Assembly (NCBI GenBank): GCA_033675265.1
Contig: JAUJYZ010001369.1
Coordinates: forward strand, 302,913-366,912
Reading direction: 5' to 3'
Source of the DNA: Actinostola sp. cb2023
Lineage: Eukaryota; Cnidaria; Anthozoa; Actiniaria; Actinostolidae
DNA length: 64,000 bases
Below, one piece after another: positions 1-14,844 of the stretch. A program made the translations under genes and the position numbers. The number at the start of each line of letters is the position of its first letter. Positions within the stretch are counted from its first letter, which is position 1. The notes beneath the pieces were generated by a model that ran no database searches, was not told the origin of the DNA, and worked only from the letters and a program-made list of their open reading frames with translations.

Positions 1-700
1 AACAACAGGAGGCAGTAACTGCTCTTGAGACCTCCAGGGCTTGATTTCCAAGATGACTGCGCTTTTTCCAAATAACCACTACACATACACAAAACCACTT
101 GTTTTCATCCCCCTTTTTAATGAAACTTTATTTATAAAACCCCCGCCATTCGGCACGTGTTTTAAAGTAGTTGGGGTCCTCCATTTAGCCAACTCAAAAG
201 CTTCCCTTATCTATACCCAAGGAAACCCCAGACAGGCCTTTCGTTTTGCCCGATAAAATCAATCTTAACTTGACAGCTGACACCCGCAAAACTCGAAAAT
301 GTATTGCTCGGCGCTCTTGGTTCTATTGTGTCTCGAACTACAACGGGAACCGAAAAGAACTCGGTTCGTGACTTCAAAAGAAGCGCCGTGAAAATGAGAT
401 ACGGTTGAGCAGAATTTCCGCTATCTTCATTTTTACTGGGATTTTAAAATGTCGGTCCTGATTATGTGTTATAATCTAGCCATTTTCAATCGACATCTCA
501 GCAAAGTTATTTACAGCGCACTGAGAGTAGGAAAGTGTTCTGTGTCGTTACCATAGTAACACGGTAACATGGCAACGGCATGCATAGTCTACTTGTTTCC
601 CTTTCGTATTGATGGTGAATCACTAGACGGGGGACTGGAGCTAAAGACCTTAACTAGAACTGAAGATATCTGCCGGCCCGTTTGAAATACAAATTATAAA
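1..700. other. No gene recognised
   Basis: Short chance reading frames only. I see no splice-supported exon, RNA gene or repeat in this stretch. Confidence 0.4.
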
Positions 701-872
<172 letters not shown>

Positions 873-946
873 AACTTTGACTTGATAATGACGTTAGTAC
901 TTCGAAACGTTGTCTTAATATGTTATCGCTGAACTTTAAATTGAAA

Positions 947-1154
947 AATAATAGTAATAATAATAATAATAATAACAACAATGATAATAATAATAACAAT
1001 GATAATAATAATAACAATGATAATAATAATAACAATGATAATAATAGTTTCTTTATCAGATAATAATAATAATAGTAATAATAATAGTAATAATAATAAT
1101 AATAATAACAACAATGATAATAATAATAACAATGATAATAATAATAATAATAGT
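947..1154. repeat. Second AAT-type microsatellite
   Basis: An interrupted AAT tract with a longer rhythm: blocks of AAT separated by AACAATGATAAT, repeated several times. It lies 75 bp after the first tract and probably shares its origin. Confidence 0.9.
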
Positions 1155-2650
1155 CTTTATTAATAGATTTAAACCATACCCTTTGTTACCAATAAACTAT
1201 ATGAAAAAAGCTAAATCTTATACTAATGATAAGACTAAACGTAGAAAAAAAATCAGCATCGCTAAATCATATCTAAAAATTACACGATTAATTGATGAGT
1301 TCTTGAACGGGCAGTATTGATCTTAGGGCGCAGGCTAGATTGATTTCTTAAATGAATTTTTTTTTCAGGTACGGCCAAAAACCATGCGAGTCCCATCTAA
1401 CGATAGACCGTCGAACCTCGATCTTATCCCTTATGATTATATCAGGTAGCTAATACCTTTTGGCATATTTATTAATTAATTAGTATTATTTTCATATACA
1501 CGCGATTGCAGAAACGTTGTAGTATACCTAGATATCTAATGAGATGCAAAATGTTAAACATGCTAAAATACGACTGTTTAAGCACAAATTAGTGCTGAAA
1601 ATTATTGTTTTATTTTTGCTGGATGCGATACTAATCTAAAATTGATGTTTCAGATATATTAGAAGAAAATGAGCGATGTTTCGCTCTTTGCATTTCATTT
1701 AAATAGTTAGCTTGTATCATTAGATATTTGTATAAATGTAGCAGCTACAACGTTTCTGCAAACGAGTGTTTCTGCAAACGAGTGTATACATGTATACAAT
1801 AACTATTTAGACGCAAATAAAGAGTTGCTGTTTTTGGTGTTGTTGTCGTAATTAGGGAGAACACTAAATTATTGTGCGTACAACTTTTCAACCTTTAGTT
1901 TTAATACTACTTCATCATCTGTCGTTTTCTGTTTCAATTTTTGTTAGCCCGTCTTCGTTGTTGATTTGTTTTCTTGTGATTATTAAAAATGGCCACACCC
2001 TCGCGCTGTCTTCAATATTAAACTTTCGCGCCTCAAATTAGAAACTACGTTTTTATGAAAAGAAAGAAGGTGGAACAGACAGATGTTTTGCTTCTCACAA
2101 ATCGTATCGTCCTCTTCCATGACTGATTTGTTCTTATTGCTGACAGTTTGGGCGGGTACTCCGCGCTGTTTGTTGTATTTCTGGAAAATTGAGCCAAACC
2201 AGTAACACAAGCCTTCGCCAATTTAATTGTGGGCGTTTGATCACTGAGCAACTCAATGGGGTGTAGTTTTCCTTAGTTTTCTCCGTTATTAAATACCACT
2301 GAGCAATTTGTATACGCATATAGAAGCGAATCCCGACACCTCGACTGACTAAAAGAATATCGAGTTTCATGCCGACTAAGTGGAAGTTCACGTTATCGAG
2401 TTTCGTCGTTATTTCAGTTGAGTGAAAATATCGCTCTATATCTATAGACAAGTTGCCAAAAAAGCCATGGGATCATTTAGCGAGAAGCTTATATGGCTTT
2501 TTACTGATATATTCACAGTGGAAAAAGTGCAATTTTTTCGTCAGTCGGAAATGATTTAAATTTTCCAATGACTTCAAATTTATACGAAACATCTTTACAA
2601 ATCTGCGCAAATCCCATGTGGAGTTTTGACTCTTCCACTGAGCCATGTAG
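1155..2650. other. AT-rich stretch without a recognised gene
   Basis: Overlapping minus-strand frames of 68-105 codons occur at 1983-2451, but they have no matching splice sites and no familiar motif. I treat the stretch as non-coding. Confidence 0.35.
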
Positions 2651-2794
2651 CTGAAAATAACTACCTAGCTAAATATATACACTTGATTGACAAAACAGCT
2701 CCATCAACCCCCCCTCGCCCATCGCCCAACCCATGCACTGTCTGTAAATAACTACCTAGCTAAATATATACACATGATTGACAAAACAGCTCCA

Positions 2795-2829
<35 letters not shown>

Positions 2830-2875
2830 CCCAACCCATGCACTGTCTGTAAATAACTACCTAGCTAAATATATG
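2651..2875. repeat. Three-copy repeat with an expanded poly-C run
   Basis: A segment containing AACTACCTAGCTAAATATAT recurs three times at roughly 90-110 bp spacing. Between copies are C-rich stretches; the second contains 30 uninterrupted C (2796-2825), the first only short C runs. The third copy is truncated and passes into unique sequence. Confidence 0.85.
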
Positions 2876-3411
2876 AATATTATACAGCTATTTCAAAAAA
2901 CGTTGAAAACTGAATACTGCATACTGAACAGTGCATTCCAAGACCAAATTAAGGGCATTGCGGGCATCGTTATTCAGTGAAATAAAAAGTAAATATACAG
3001 CGATTTGTTCGCCATATGGAGCTAGTATATTGTTTCTGATGGAATACACAAAAAAATAAAGTAAAATATTATTATTTATATTACTTTAGACAATAATACA
3101 CGAGTCCCAAAATGCATATCGGTCTTGCAATACATTATATTCAGTACTATCAACGTTTTATGAAATAGCTGTATACTTGATTTATAGAACAACTCTACCC
3201 CCAGCCTAGTAGTTAAGGTCTTCCCTTGTAATTACATTTGTTAAGAACCGTCTTGGTTGGATACCCGTCGCTAGGCCACAGTCTTTTTAGACCTTACATA
3301 GAAGAAGCCGATGATAACAAATTTATAAGGCGGCTTTTTTGAAGACGTGCGTGAGATTTAACAACACAGTTGTCTTACCTCTTCTTTCTTGATAAATTAA
3401 TATCATAGTTG
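2876..3411. other. AT-rich spacer without a recognised gene
   Basis: Unique AT-rich sequence between the poly-C repeat and the large satellite. No coding or structural signal was found. Confidence 0.35.
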
Positions 3412-6400
3412 GGGTTATGGTGTCTCAGTTATAGTCACAAAAAAAAAACACTATAGTCTGTATCAGGTGTCCTTGAGGTGGTGTGTGTCAGTTATAGTCA
3501 CCCTTTATAAACACTATAGTCAGTATCAGGTGAACTTGTACAGGTTGTAGTCTCAGTTATAGTCACCCTTTATAAACACTTAGTCAGGTGTCCCTTGATA
3601 GGTGTGTGTCTCAGTTATAGTCACCTTTATAAACACTATAGTCAGTATCACACGGTGTGTGTCTTCAGTATCAGGTGTCCTTGATAGGTGGGTGTCTCAG
3701 TTATAGTCACCCTTTATCAGGTGTGTCTCAGTTATAGTCACCCTTTATAAACACTATAGTCAGTATCAGGTGTCCCTTGATAGGTGTGTGTCTCAGTTAT
3801 AGTCACCCTTTATAAACACTATAGTCTGTATCAGGTGTCCCTTGATAGGTAGGTGTGTGTCTCAGTTATAGTCACCCTTTATAAACACTATAGTCTTGAT
3901 AGTATCAGTCACCCTTTATAAACACCTTGATAGGTGTGTGTGTCTCAGTTATAGTCACCCTTTATAAACACTATAGTCAGTATCAGGTGTCCTTGATAGG
4001 TGTGTGTCTCAGTTATAGTCACCCTTTATAAACACTATAGTCAGTATCCTTGATAGGTGTGTGTCTCAGTTTGACCCTTTACACTATAGTGTGTCTCAGT
4101 TATAGTCACCCTTTATAAACACTATAGTCAGTATCAGGTGTCCCTTGATAGGTGTGTGTCTCAGTCACCCTTTTATAGTCACCCTTTATAAAAACACTTA
4201 TATAGTCAGTATCAGGTGTCCTTGATAGGTGACCTTGATAGGTGTGTGTCTCAGTTATAGTCACCCTTTATAAACACTATAGTCAGTATCAGGTGTCCCT
4301 TGATAGGTGTGTGTCTCAGTCAGTTATAGTCACCCTTTATAAACACTATAGTCAGTATCAGGTGACCTTGATAGGTGTGTGTCTCAGTTATAGTCACCCT
4401 TTATAAACACTATAGTCAGTATCAGGTGTCCCTTAATAGGTGTGTGTCTCAGTTATAGTCACCCTTTAGAAACACTATAGTCAGTATCAGGTGTCCTTGA
4501 TAGGTGTGTGTCTCAGTTATAGTCACCCTTTATAAACACTATAGTCAGTATCAGGTGTCCTTGATAGGTGTGTGTCTCAGTTATAGTCACCCTTTATAAA
4601 CACTATAGTCAGTATCAGGTGTCCCTTAATAGGTGTGTGTCTCAGTTATAGTCACCCTTTAGAAACACTATAGTCAGTATCAGGTGTCCTTATAGGTGTG
4701 TGTCTCAGTTATAGTCACCCTTTAGTTAAACACTATAGTCAGTATCAGGTGTCCTTGATAGGTGTGTGTCTCAGTTATAGTCACCCTTTATAAACACTAT
4801 AGTCAGTATCAGGTGTCCTTGATAGGTGTGTGTCTCAGTTATAGTCACCCCCTATAGTCAGTATCAGGTGTAATATAGTGTGTGTCTCAGTTATAGTCAC
4901 CCTTTATAGTCACCCTTTATAAACACTATAGTCAGTATCAGGTGTCCCTTGATAGGTGTGTGTCTCAGTTTATAGTCACCCTTTATAAACACTATAGTCA
5001 GTATAGGTGGACCTTGATAGGTGTCTCAGTTATAGTCACCCTTTATAAACACTATAGTCTGTGTCAGGTGTCCTTGATAGGTGTGTGTCTCAGTTATAGT
5101 CACCCTTTATAAACACTATAGTCAGTATCAGGTGACCTTGATAGGTGTGTGTCTCAGTTATAGTCACCCTTTATAAACACTATAGTCAGTATCAGGTGTC
5201 CTTTAATAGGTGTGTGTCTCAGTTATAGTCACCTTTTACTATAAATCACCTTATAGGTGTGTGTCTCAGTTATAGTAAACACTATAGTCAGTATCAGGTG
5301 TCCTTGATAGGTGTGTGTCTCAGTTATAGTCACCCTTTATAAACACTATAGTCAGTATCAGGTGACCTTGATAGGTGTGTGTCTCAGTGTCAGTATCAGG
5401 TGTGTGTGTCTCAGTTATAGTCACCCTTTATAAACACTATAGTCAGTATCATAGTGTATCCTGTGATAGGTGTGTGTCTCAGTTATAGTCACCCTTTATA
5501 AACACTATAGTCAGTATCAGGTGTCCTTGATAGGTGTGTGTCTCAGTTATAGTCACCCTTTATAAACACTATAGTCAGTATCACCCTTGATAGGTGTGTG
5601 TCTCAGTTATAGTCACCCTTTATAAACACTATAGTCAGTATCAGGTGTCCCTTAATAGGTGTGTGTCTCAGTTATAGTCACCCTTTAGAAACACTATAGT
5701 CTGTGTCAGGTGTCCTTGATAGGTGTGTGTCTCAGTTATAGTCACCCTTTATAAACACTATAGTCAGTATCAGGTGTCCCTTGATAGGTGTGTGTCTCAG
5801 GTGTCACCCTTTATAAACCTATTCAGTATCAGGTGTGTGTCTCAGTTATAGTCACCCTTTATAAACACTATAGTCAGTATCAGGTGTCCCTTGATAGTGT
5901 GTGTGTCTCAGTTATAGTCACCCTTTATAAACACTATAGTCAGTATCAGGTGTCCCTTGATAGGTGTGTGTCTCAGTTATAGTCACCCTTTATAAACACT
6001 ATAGTCAGTATCAGGTGTCCCTTGATAGGTGTGTGTCTCAGTTATAGTCACCCTTTATAAACACTATAGTCAGTATCAGGTGTCCTTGATAGGTGTGTGT
6101 CTCAGTTATAGTCACCCTTCTCTATAGTCAGTATAGGTGTCCTTGATAGGTGTGTGTCTCAGTTTAGTCACCCTTTATAAACACTATAGTCAGTATCAGG
6201 TGTCCTTGATAGGTGTGTGTCTCAGTTATAGTCACCCTTTATAAAACACTAGTCAGTATCAGGTGTCCCTTGATAGTGTGTCTCAGTTATAGTCACCCTT
6301 TTTAAAACACTATAGTCAGTATCAGGTGTCCCCTGATAGGTGTGTGTCTCAGTTATAGTCACCCTTTATAAACACTATAGTCAGTATCAGGTGTCCTTGA

Positions 6401-9400
6401 TAGGTGTGTGTCTCAGTTATAGTCACCTTTATAAACACTATAGTCAGTATCAGGTGTCCAGTATAGGTGTGTGTCTCAGTTATAGTCACCCTTTATAAAT
6501 ATAGTCAGTATCAGGTGTCCTTGATAGGTGTGTGTCTCATAGTCACCCTTTATAAAATAGTCAGTATCAGGTGTCCCTTAGTCAGTATCAGGTATAGTCA
6601 CCCTTGATAGGTGTGTGTCTCAGTTATAGTCACCCTTTATAAACACTATAGTCAGTATCAGGTGACCTTGATAGGTGTGTGTCTCAGTTATAGTCACCCT
6701 TTATAAACACTATAGTCAGTATCAGGTGTCCTTAATAGGTGTGTGTGTCTCAGTTATAGTCACCTTTTAAAAACACTATAGTCAGTATCAGGTGACCTTA
6801 ATAGGTGTGTGTCTCTATAGTCAGTATCAGGTGACCTTGATAGGTGTGTGTCTCAGTTATAGTCACCCTTTATAAACACTATAGTCAGTATCAGGTGTCC
6901 TTGATAGGTGTGTGTCTCAGTTATAGTCACCCTTTATAAACACTATAGTCAGTATCAGGTGACCTTGATAGGTGTGTGTCTCAGTTCAGTTATAGTCACC
7001 CTTTATAAACACTATAGTCAGTATCAGGTGTCCCTTAATAGGTGTGTGTCTCAGTTATAGTCACCCTTTATAAACACTATAGTCAGTATCAGGTGTCCTT
7101 GATAGGTGTGTGTCTCAGTTATAGTCACCCTTTATAAACACTATAGTCAGTATCAGGTGTGTGTCCTTTATAGGTGTAGTCAGTGTGTCCATAGGTGTGT
7201 GTCTCAGTTATAGTCAGTATATAGTCAGGTGTCCTTGATAGGTGTGTGTCTCAGTTATAGTCACCCTTTATAAACACTATAGTCAGTATCAGGTGTCCTT
7301 AATAGGTGTGTGTCTCAGTTATAGTCACCCTTTATAAACACTATAGTCAGTATCAGGTGTCCTTGATAGGTGTGTGTCTCAGTTATAGTCACCCTTTATA
7401 AACACTATAGTCAGTATCAGGTGTCCTTGATAGGTGTGTGTCTCAGTTATAGTCACCCTTTATAAACACTATAGTCAGTATCAGGTGTCCCTTAATAGGT
7501 GTGTGTCTCAGTTATAGTCACCCTTTATAAACACTATAGTCAGTATCAGGTGTCCTTGATAGGTGTGTGTCTCAGTTATAGTCACCCTTTATAAACAACA
7601 CTATACCCTTTATAAACACTATAGCCGTCAGTATCAGGTGTCCCTTAATAGGTGTGTGTCTCAGTTATAGTCACCCTTTATATCAGGTATCAGGTCCCTT
7701 GATAGGTGTGTGTCTCAGTTATAGTCACCCTTTATAAACACTATAGTCAGTATCAGGTGTCCCTGATATAGGTGTGTGTCTCAGTTATAGTCACCCTTTA
7801 GAAACACTATAGTCAGTATCAGGTGTCCTTGATAGGTGTGTGTCTCAGTTATAGTCACCCTTTATAAACACTATAGTCAGTATCAGGTGACCTTGATAGG
7901 TGTGTGTCTCAGTTATAGTCACCCTTTATAAACACTATAGTCAGTATCAGGTGTCCCTTAATAGGTGTGTGTCTCAGTTATAGTCACCCTTTATAAACAC
8001 TATAGTCAGTATCAGGTGACCTTGATAGGTGTGTGTCTCAGTTATAGTCACCCTTTATAAACTATATAGTCATATCAGGTCAGTGTCAGGTGTCCCTTTT
8101 AAACATATAGTGTGTGTCTCAGTTCATAGTCACCCTTTAGAAACACTATAGTCAGTATCAGGTGTCCTTGATAGGTGTGTGTCTCAGTTATAGTCACCCT
8201 TTATAAAACACTATAGTCAGTATCAGGTGTACCTTGATAGGTGTGTGTCTCAGTTATAGTCACCCTTTATAAACACTATAGTCAGTATCAGGTGTCCCTT
8301 AATAGGTGTGTGTCTCAGTTATAGTCACCCTTTATAAACACTATAGTCAGTATCAGGTGACCTTGATAGGTGTGTGTCTCAGTTATAGTCACCCTTTATA
8401 AACACTATAGTCAGTATCAGGTGTCCCTTAATAGGTGTGTGTCTCAGTTATAGTAAACACTATAGTCAGTAGTTAGGTGTGTGTCTCAGTTATAGTCACC
8501 CTTTATAAACACTATAGTCAGTATCAGGTGTCCCTTATATAGGTGTGTGTCTCAGTTATAGTCACCCTTTATAAACACTATAGTCAGTATCAGGTGTCCC
8601 TTGATAGGTGTGTGTCTCAGTTAGTCACCCTTTAGTCACCCTTTATATCAAACACTATAGTCAGTATCAGGTAGTCACCCTTTATAAACACTATAGTCAG
8701 TATCAGGTAGGATGTGTGTCTCAGTTATAGTCACCCTTTATAAACACTATAGTAGTATCAGTGTCCCTTAATAGGTGTGTGTATCAGGTGTCACCCTTTA
8801 TAAACCTTAATAGGTTGTGTCTGTCACCCTCAGTTATAGTCACCCTTTATAAACACTATAGTCAGTATCAGGTGACCTTGATAGGTGTGTGTCTCAGTTA
8901 TAGTCACCCTTTATAAACACTATAGTCAGTATCAGGTGTCCCTTAATAGGTGTGTGTCTCAGTTATAGTCACCCTTTATAAAAACACTATAGTCAGTATC
9001 AGGTGTCCTTAATAGGTGTGTGTCTCAGTTATAGTCACCCTTTATAAACACTATAGTCAGTATCAGGTGACCTTGATAGGTGTGTGTCTCAGTTATAGTC
9101 ACCCTTTATAAACACTATAGTCAGTATCAGGTGTCCCTTAATAGGTGTGTGTCTCAGTTATAGTCACCTTTTTATAAAAACACTATAGTATCAGGTGACC
9201 TTGATAGGTGTGTGTCTCAGTTATAGTCACCCTTTATAAACACTATAGTCAGTATCAGGTGTCCCTTGATAGGTGTGTGTCTCAGTTATAGTCACCCTTT
9301 ATAAACACTATAGTCAGTATCAGGTCACCTTTGATAGGTGTGTGTCTCAGTTATAGTCACCCTTTATAAACACTATAGTCAATCACTTATAGTCTCAGTT

Positions 9401-12400
9401 ATAGTCACCCTTTATCTATAGTCAGTATGTCCCTTGATAGGTGTGTGTCTCAGTTATAGTCACCCTTTATAAACACTATAGTCAGTATCAGGTGTCCCTT
9501 CCTTGATAGGTGTGTGTCTCAGTTATAGTCACCCTTTATAAACACTATAGTCAGTATCAGGTGACCTTGATAGGTGTGTGTCTCAGTTATAGTCACCCTT
9601 TATAAACACTATAGTCAGTATCAGGTGTCCCTTAATAGGTGTGTGTCTCAGTTATAGTCACCCTTTATAAACACTATAGTCAGTCAGTAGGTGTGTGTCT
9701 CAGTTATAGTGTCCTTGATAGGTGGATAGGTGTGTCTCAGTTATAGTCACCCTTTATAAACACTATAGTCAGTATCAGTGTCCTTGATAGGTGTGTGTCT
9801 CAGTTATAGTCACCCTTTATAAACACTATAGTCAGTGTCAGGTGTCCTTGATAGGTGTGTGTCTCATAGTCACCCTTTATAAACACTATAGTCAGTATCA
9901 GGTGACCTTATAGGTGTGTGTCTCAGTTATAGTCACCCTTTATAAACACTATCAGTATCAGGTGTCCTTGATAGGTGTGTGTCTCAGTTATAGTCACCCT
10001 TTATAAACACTATAGTCAGTATCAGGTGTCCTTGATAGGTGTGTGTCTCAGTTATAGTCACCCTTTATAAACACCTGTAGTCCTTGTATCAGGTGTGTGT
10101 GTCTCAGTTATAGTCACCCTTTATAAACACTATAGTCAGTATCAGGTGACCTTGATAGGTGTGTGTGTCTCAGTTATAGTCACCCTTTATAAACACTATA
10201 GTCAGTATCAACACTTAATAGTGTGTGTCTCAGTTATAGTCACCCTTTATAAACACTATAGTCAGTATCAGGTGTCCCTTGATAGGTGTGTGTCTCAGTT
10301 ATAGTCACCCTTTATAAACACTATAGTCAGTATCAGGTGTCCTTGATAGGTGTGTGTCTCAGTTATAGTCACCCTTTATAAACACTATAGTCAGTATCAG
10401 GTGTCCTTGATAGGTGTGTGTCTCAGTTATAGTCACCCTTTATAAACACTATAGTCAGTATCAGGTGTCCTTGATAGGTGTGTGTCTCAGTTATAGTCAC
10501 CCCTTTATAAACACTATAGTCAGTATCAGTGTCATAGGTGTGTCTCAGTTATAGTGTGTCTCAGTTATAGTCACCCTTTTTAAACACTATAGTCAGTATC
10601 AGGTGTCCCTTAAACAATAGGTGTGTGTCTCAGTTATAGTCACCCTTTATAAACACTATAGTCAGTATCAGGTGTCCCTTAATAGGTGTGTGTCTCAGTT
10701 ATAGTCACCCTTTATAAACACTATAGTCAGTATCAGGTGACCTTGATAGGTGTGTGTCTCAGTTATAGTCACCCTTTATAAACACTATAGTCAGTATCAG
10801 GTGTCCCTTAATATCAGGTAGTCACCCTTATAAACACTATAGGTGTCAGGTGACCTCAGGTGTGTGTCTCAGTTATAGTCACCCTTTAAACACTATAGTC
10901 AGTATCAGGTGTCCCTTGATAGGTGTGTGTCTCAGTTATAGTCACCCTTTATAAACACTATAGTCAGTATCAGGTGACCTTGATAGGTGTGTGTCTCAGT
11001 TATAGTCACCCTTTATAAACACTATAGTCAGTATCAGGTGACCTTGATAGGTGTGTGTCTCAGTTATAGTCACCCTTTATAAACACTATAGTCAGTATCA
11101 GGTGTCCTTAATAGGTGTGTGTCTCAGTTATAGTCACCCTTTATAAACACTATAGTCAGTCAGGTGTCCCTTAATAGGTGTGTGTCTCAGTTATAGTCAC
11201 CCTTTATAAACCTTAATAGGTGTGTGTCTCAGTTATAGTCACCCTTTATAAACACTATAGTCAGTATCAGGTGTCCCTTGATAGGTGTGTGTCTCAGTTA
11301 TAGTCACCCTTTATAAACACTATAGTCAGTATCAGGTGTCCCTTGATAGGTGTGTGTCTCAGTTATAGTCACCCCTTAGTAGTATCAAAGGTGTGTGTCT
11401 CAGTTAGTCAGTAGTCAGGTGTCCCTTGATAGGTGTGTGTCTCAGTTATAGTCACCCTTTATAAACACTATAGTCAGTATCAGGTGTCCTTGATAGGTGT
11501 GTGTCTCAGTTATAGTCACCCTTTATAAACACTATAGTCAGTATCAGGTGTCCCTTGATAGGTGTGTGTCTCAGTTATAGTCACCCTTTATAAACACTAT
11601 AGTCAGTATCAGGTGTCCATAGGTGTGTCTCAGGTGTCCCTTTATAAACACTATAGTCAGTATCAGGATAGGTGTGTGTCTCAGTTATAGTCACCCTTTA
11701 GAAACACTATAGTCAGTATCAGGTGTCCTTAATAGGTGTGTGTCTCAGTTATAGTCACCCTTTATAAACACTATAGTCAGTATCAGGTGTCCTTGATAGG
11801 TGTGTGTCTCAGTTATAGTCACCCTTTATAAACACTATAGTCAGTGTCTCAGTTATAGTCACCCTTTATAAACACTATGTATCAGGTGTGACCTTGATAG
11901 GTGTGTCTCAGTTATAGTCACCCTTTATAAACACTATAGTCAGTATCAGGTGTCCCTTAATAGGTGTGTGTCTCAGTTATAGTCACCCTTTATAAACACT
12001 ATAGTCAGTATCAGGTGACCTTGATAGGTGTGTGTCTCAGTTATAGTCACCCTTTATAAACACTATAGTCAGTATCAGGTGTCCCTTAATAGGTGTGTGT
12101 CTCAGTTATAGTCACCCTTTAGAAACACTATAGTCTGTGTAGTATCAGGTGTCCTTAATAGGTGTGTGTCTCAGTTATAGTCACCCTTTATAAACACTAT
12201 AGTCAGTATCAGGTGACCTTGATAGGTGTGTGTCTCAGTTATAGTCCCCCTTATAAACACTATAGTCAGTATCAGGTGTCCCTTAATAGGTGTGTGTCTC
12301 AGTTATAGTCACCCTTTATAAACACTATACTATAGGTGTGTGTCTCAGTTATAGTCACCCTTTATCAGTCAGTATCAGGTGTCCCTTGATAGGTGTGTGT

Positions 12401-13956
12401 CTCAGTTATAGTCACCCTTTAGAAACACTATAGTCAGTATCAGGTGTCCTTGATAGGTGTGTGTCTCAGTTATAGTCACCCTTTATAAACACTATAGTCA
12501 GTATCAGGTGACCTTGATAGGTGTGTGTCTCAGTTATAGTCACCCTTTATAAACACTATAGTCAGTATCAGGTGTCCCTTAATAGGTGTGTGTCTCAGTT
12601 ATAGTCACCCTTTAGAAACACTATAGTCAGTATCAGGTGTCCTTAATAGGTGTGTGTCTCAGTTATAGTCACCCTTTATAAACACTATAGTCAGTATCAG
12701 GTGACCTTGATAGGTGTGTGTCTCAGTTATAGTCACCCTTTATAAACACTATAGTCAGTATCAGGTGTCCCTTAATAGGTGTGTGTCTCAGTTATAGTCA
12801 CCCTTTTATAAACACTATAGTCAGTATCAGGTGTCCTTGATAGGTGTGTGTCTCAGTTATAGTCACCCTTTATAAACACTATAGTCAGTATCAGGTGTCC
12901 CTTGATAGGTGTGTGTCTCAGTTATAGTCACCCTTTATAAACACTATAGTCAGTATCAGGTGTCCCTTAATAGGTGTGTGTCTCAGTTATAGTCACCCTT
13001 TATAAACACTATAGTCAGTATCAGGTGACCTTGATAGGTGTGTGTCTCAGTTATAGTCACCCTTTATAAACACTATAGTCAGTATCAGGTGTCCCTTAAT
13101 AGGTGTGTGTCTCAGTTATAGTCACCCTTTAGAAACACTATAGTCAGTATCAGGTGTCCCTTGATAGGTGTGTGTCTCAGTTATAGTCACCCTTTATAAA
13201 CACTATAGTCAGTATCAGGACCTTTGTTATAGGTGTGTGTCTCAGTTATAGTCACCCTTTATAAACACTATAGTCAGTATCAGGTGTCCCTTAATAGGTG
13301 TGTGTCTCAGTTATAGTCACCCTTTATAAACAGGTGTGTGTCTCAGTTATAGTCACCTCTATAGTCGTCTCAGTTATAGTCACCCTTTATAAACACTATA
13401 GTCAGTATCAGGTGACCTTAATAGGTGTGTGTCTCAGTTATAGTCCTTTATAAACACTATAGTCAGTATCAGGTAGGTGTGTGTCTCAGTTATAGTCACC
13501 CTTTTAAACACTATAAATCACTATAGGTGTGTGTCTCAGTTATAGTCACCCTTTAGAAACACTATAGTCTGTGTCAGGTGTCCTTGATAGGTGGGTGTCT
13601 CAGTTATAGTCACCCTTTATAAACACTATAGTCAGTATCAGGTGACCTTGATAGGTGTGTGTCTCAGTTATAGTCACCCTTTATAAACACTATAGTCAGT
13701 ATCAGGTGTCCCTTAATAGTCAAATGTGTGTAATCAGGTGTTATAGTTATCACCCTTTATAAACACTATAGTCAGTATCAGGTGTCCCTTAATAGGTGTG
13801 TGTCTCAGTTATAGTCACCCTTTATAAACACTATAGTCAGTATCAGGTGACCCTTGATAGGTGTGTGTCTCAGTTATAGTCACCCTTTATAAACACTATA
13901 GTCAGTATCAGGTGTCCCTTAATAGGTGTGTGTCTCAGTTAGTAGTCACCCTTTAG
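3412..13956. repeat. 10.5 kb satellite of 64-65 bp units
   Basis: A tandem array of about 160 units. Each unit runs GGTGTGTGTCTCAGTTATAG, then TCACCCTTTATAAACACTAT, then AGTCAGTATCAGGTGTCC, then CTTGATA or CTTAATA. Four main variants recur: GTCCTTGATA, GTCCCTTGATA, GTCCCTTAATA and GACCTTGATA. TTTAGAAAC replaces TTTATAAAC in some units. Many neighbouring units alternate GACCTTGATA with GTCCCTTAATA, which suggests dimeric higher-order growth. Each unit holds two 8-bp palindromes, TTTATAAA and ACTATAGT. Truncated and scrambled units are scattered throughout. No spacers or coding sequence are present. Confidence 0.97.
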
Positions 13957-14080
13957 TTGTGATCAAAACCCAAATTACAATTCCTTTGAAATGCAGATTC
14001 ACAAGGAGAATTTAGATTTTGATCAGAGATCTATCACATACTCCATTCTTGCATTCTTCATTTGCTATGTTGCACTGACA
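13957..14080. mobile_element. Miniature-element fragment at the satellite edge
   Basis: It shares TGTGATCAAAACCCAAATT, AGGAGAATTTAGATTTTGAT and CAGAGATCTATCAC with the complete element at 14343-14491. It is a partial copy forming the right border of the satellite. Confidence 0.6.
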
Positions 14081-14342
14081 ATATTAAACTGGATTTTGTG
14101 AGATTACTTCATTTCACTTTATTTCAACATTTCTAGCATCTTGTAGTCACTGTACTATAATTATATTCCACATTTAATTGTTATAATGTATTTATCAACA
14201 GTGATGCAACTTTTGGTTCCCATAAAAAGATCTAATCCTTTATACTAACACAACCCACAGTAAATTCAATTAACTACAATTAGTGCTACTGCAACATGCA
14301 CAAATTATAATGCTTAGAAAAACATTGCCTTGTGACAATAAT

Positions 14343-14491
14343 AATTGAAGGGGTCCCCTGCAAGAACGGAGTAAGTGACTTGTGATCAAAACCCAAATTC
14401 TCCTTTTAAATTCAAAGAATATCGAGGAGAATTTAGATTTTGATCAGAGATCTATCACTTCTATTGTTCTTGCAGGGAGCGCCCTTCAATT
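14343..14491. mobile_element. 149-bp MITE-like inverted-repeat element
   Basis: The left end reads AATTGAAGGGGTCCCCTGCA and the right end is its imperfect reverse complement ending GCGCCCTTCAATT. Inside, AATTCTCCTTTT and AGGAGAATTTAGA also pair. The same family recurs at 13957-14080 and 26570-26769. There is no coding capacity. Confidence 0.75.
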
Positions 14492-14844
14492 ATAGAATAA
14501 CTGTTGCATTAATTATATTACTATGTGACACTAGAGACAAAAGTTGCGACAACTAGTAAGTTTGCTACATAGATTCCCATTAAAATGCAGCAGTCACAAC
14601 TTATTTTGGTCTTGAGAATAGTAGCCTGGAAATACAAACGGTAATACAGAAGAGGTCAAAACGAACAAAGTAAGCCATACAAATGTAACAGAGCTAATTA
14701 CGTTTCGTATATACAGCCGTCTAACACTAGCCATGACTTAATTGTCAATGAGATAAAAATAGCTAAGCTAAGGTATGGCTCCTCCACCATGTATGGGAGT
14801 GCTCAATATTATTGCCATTCTATACAATAGATGCAGGCTTTAGA

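Noticed and set aside
3412..13956. Possible CRISPR-like array
   Set aside because: Units are contiguous 64-65 bp repeats with no unique spacers, no leader and no cas genes, in an animal genome.
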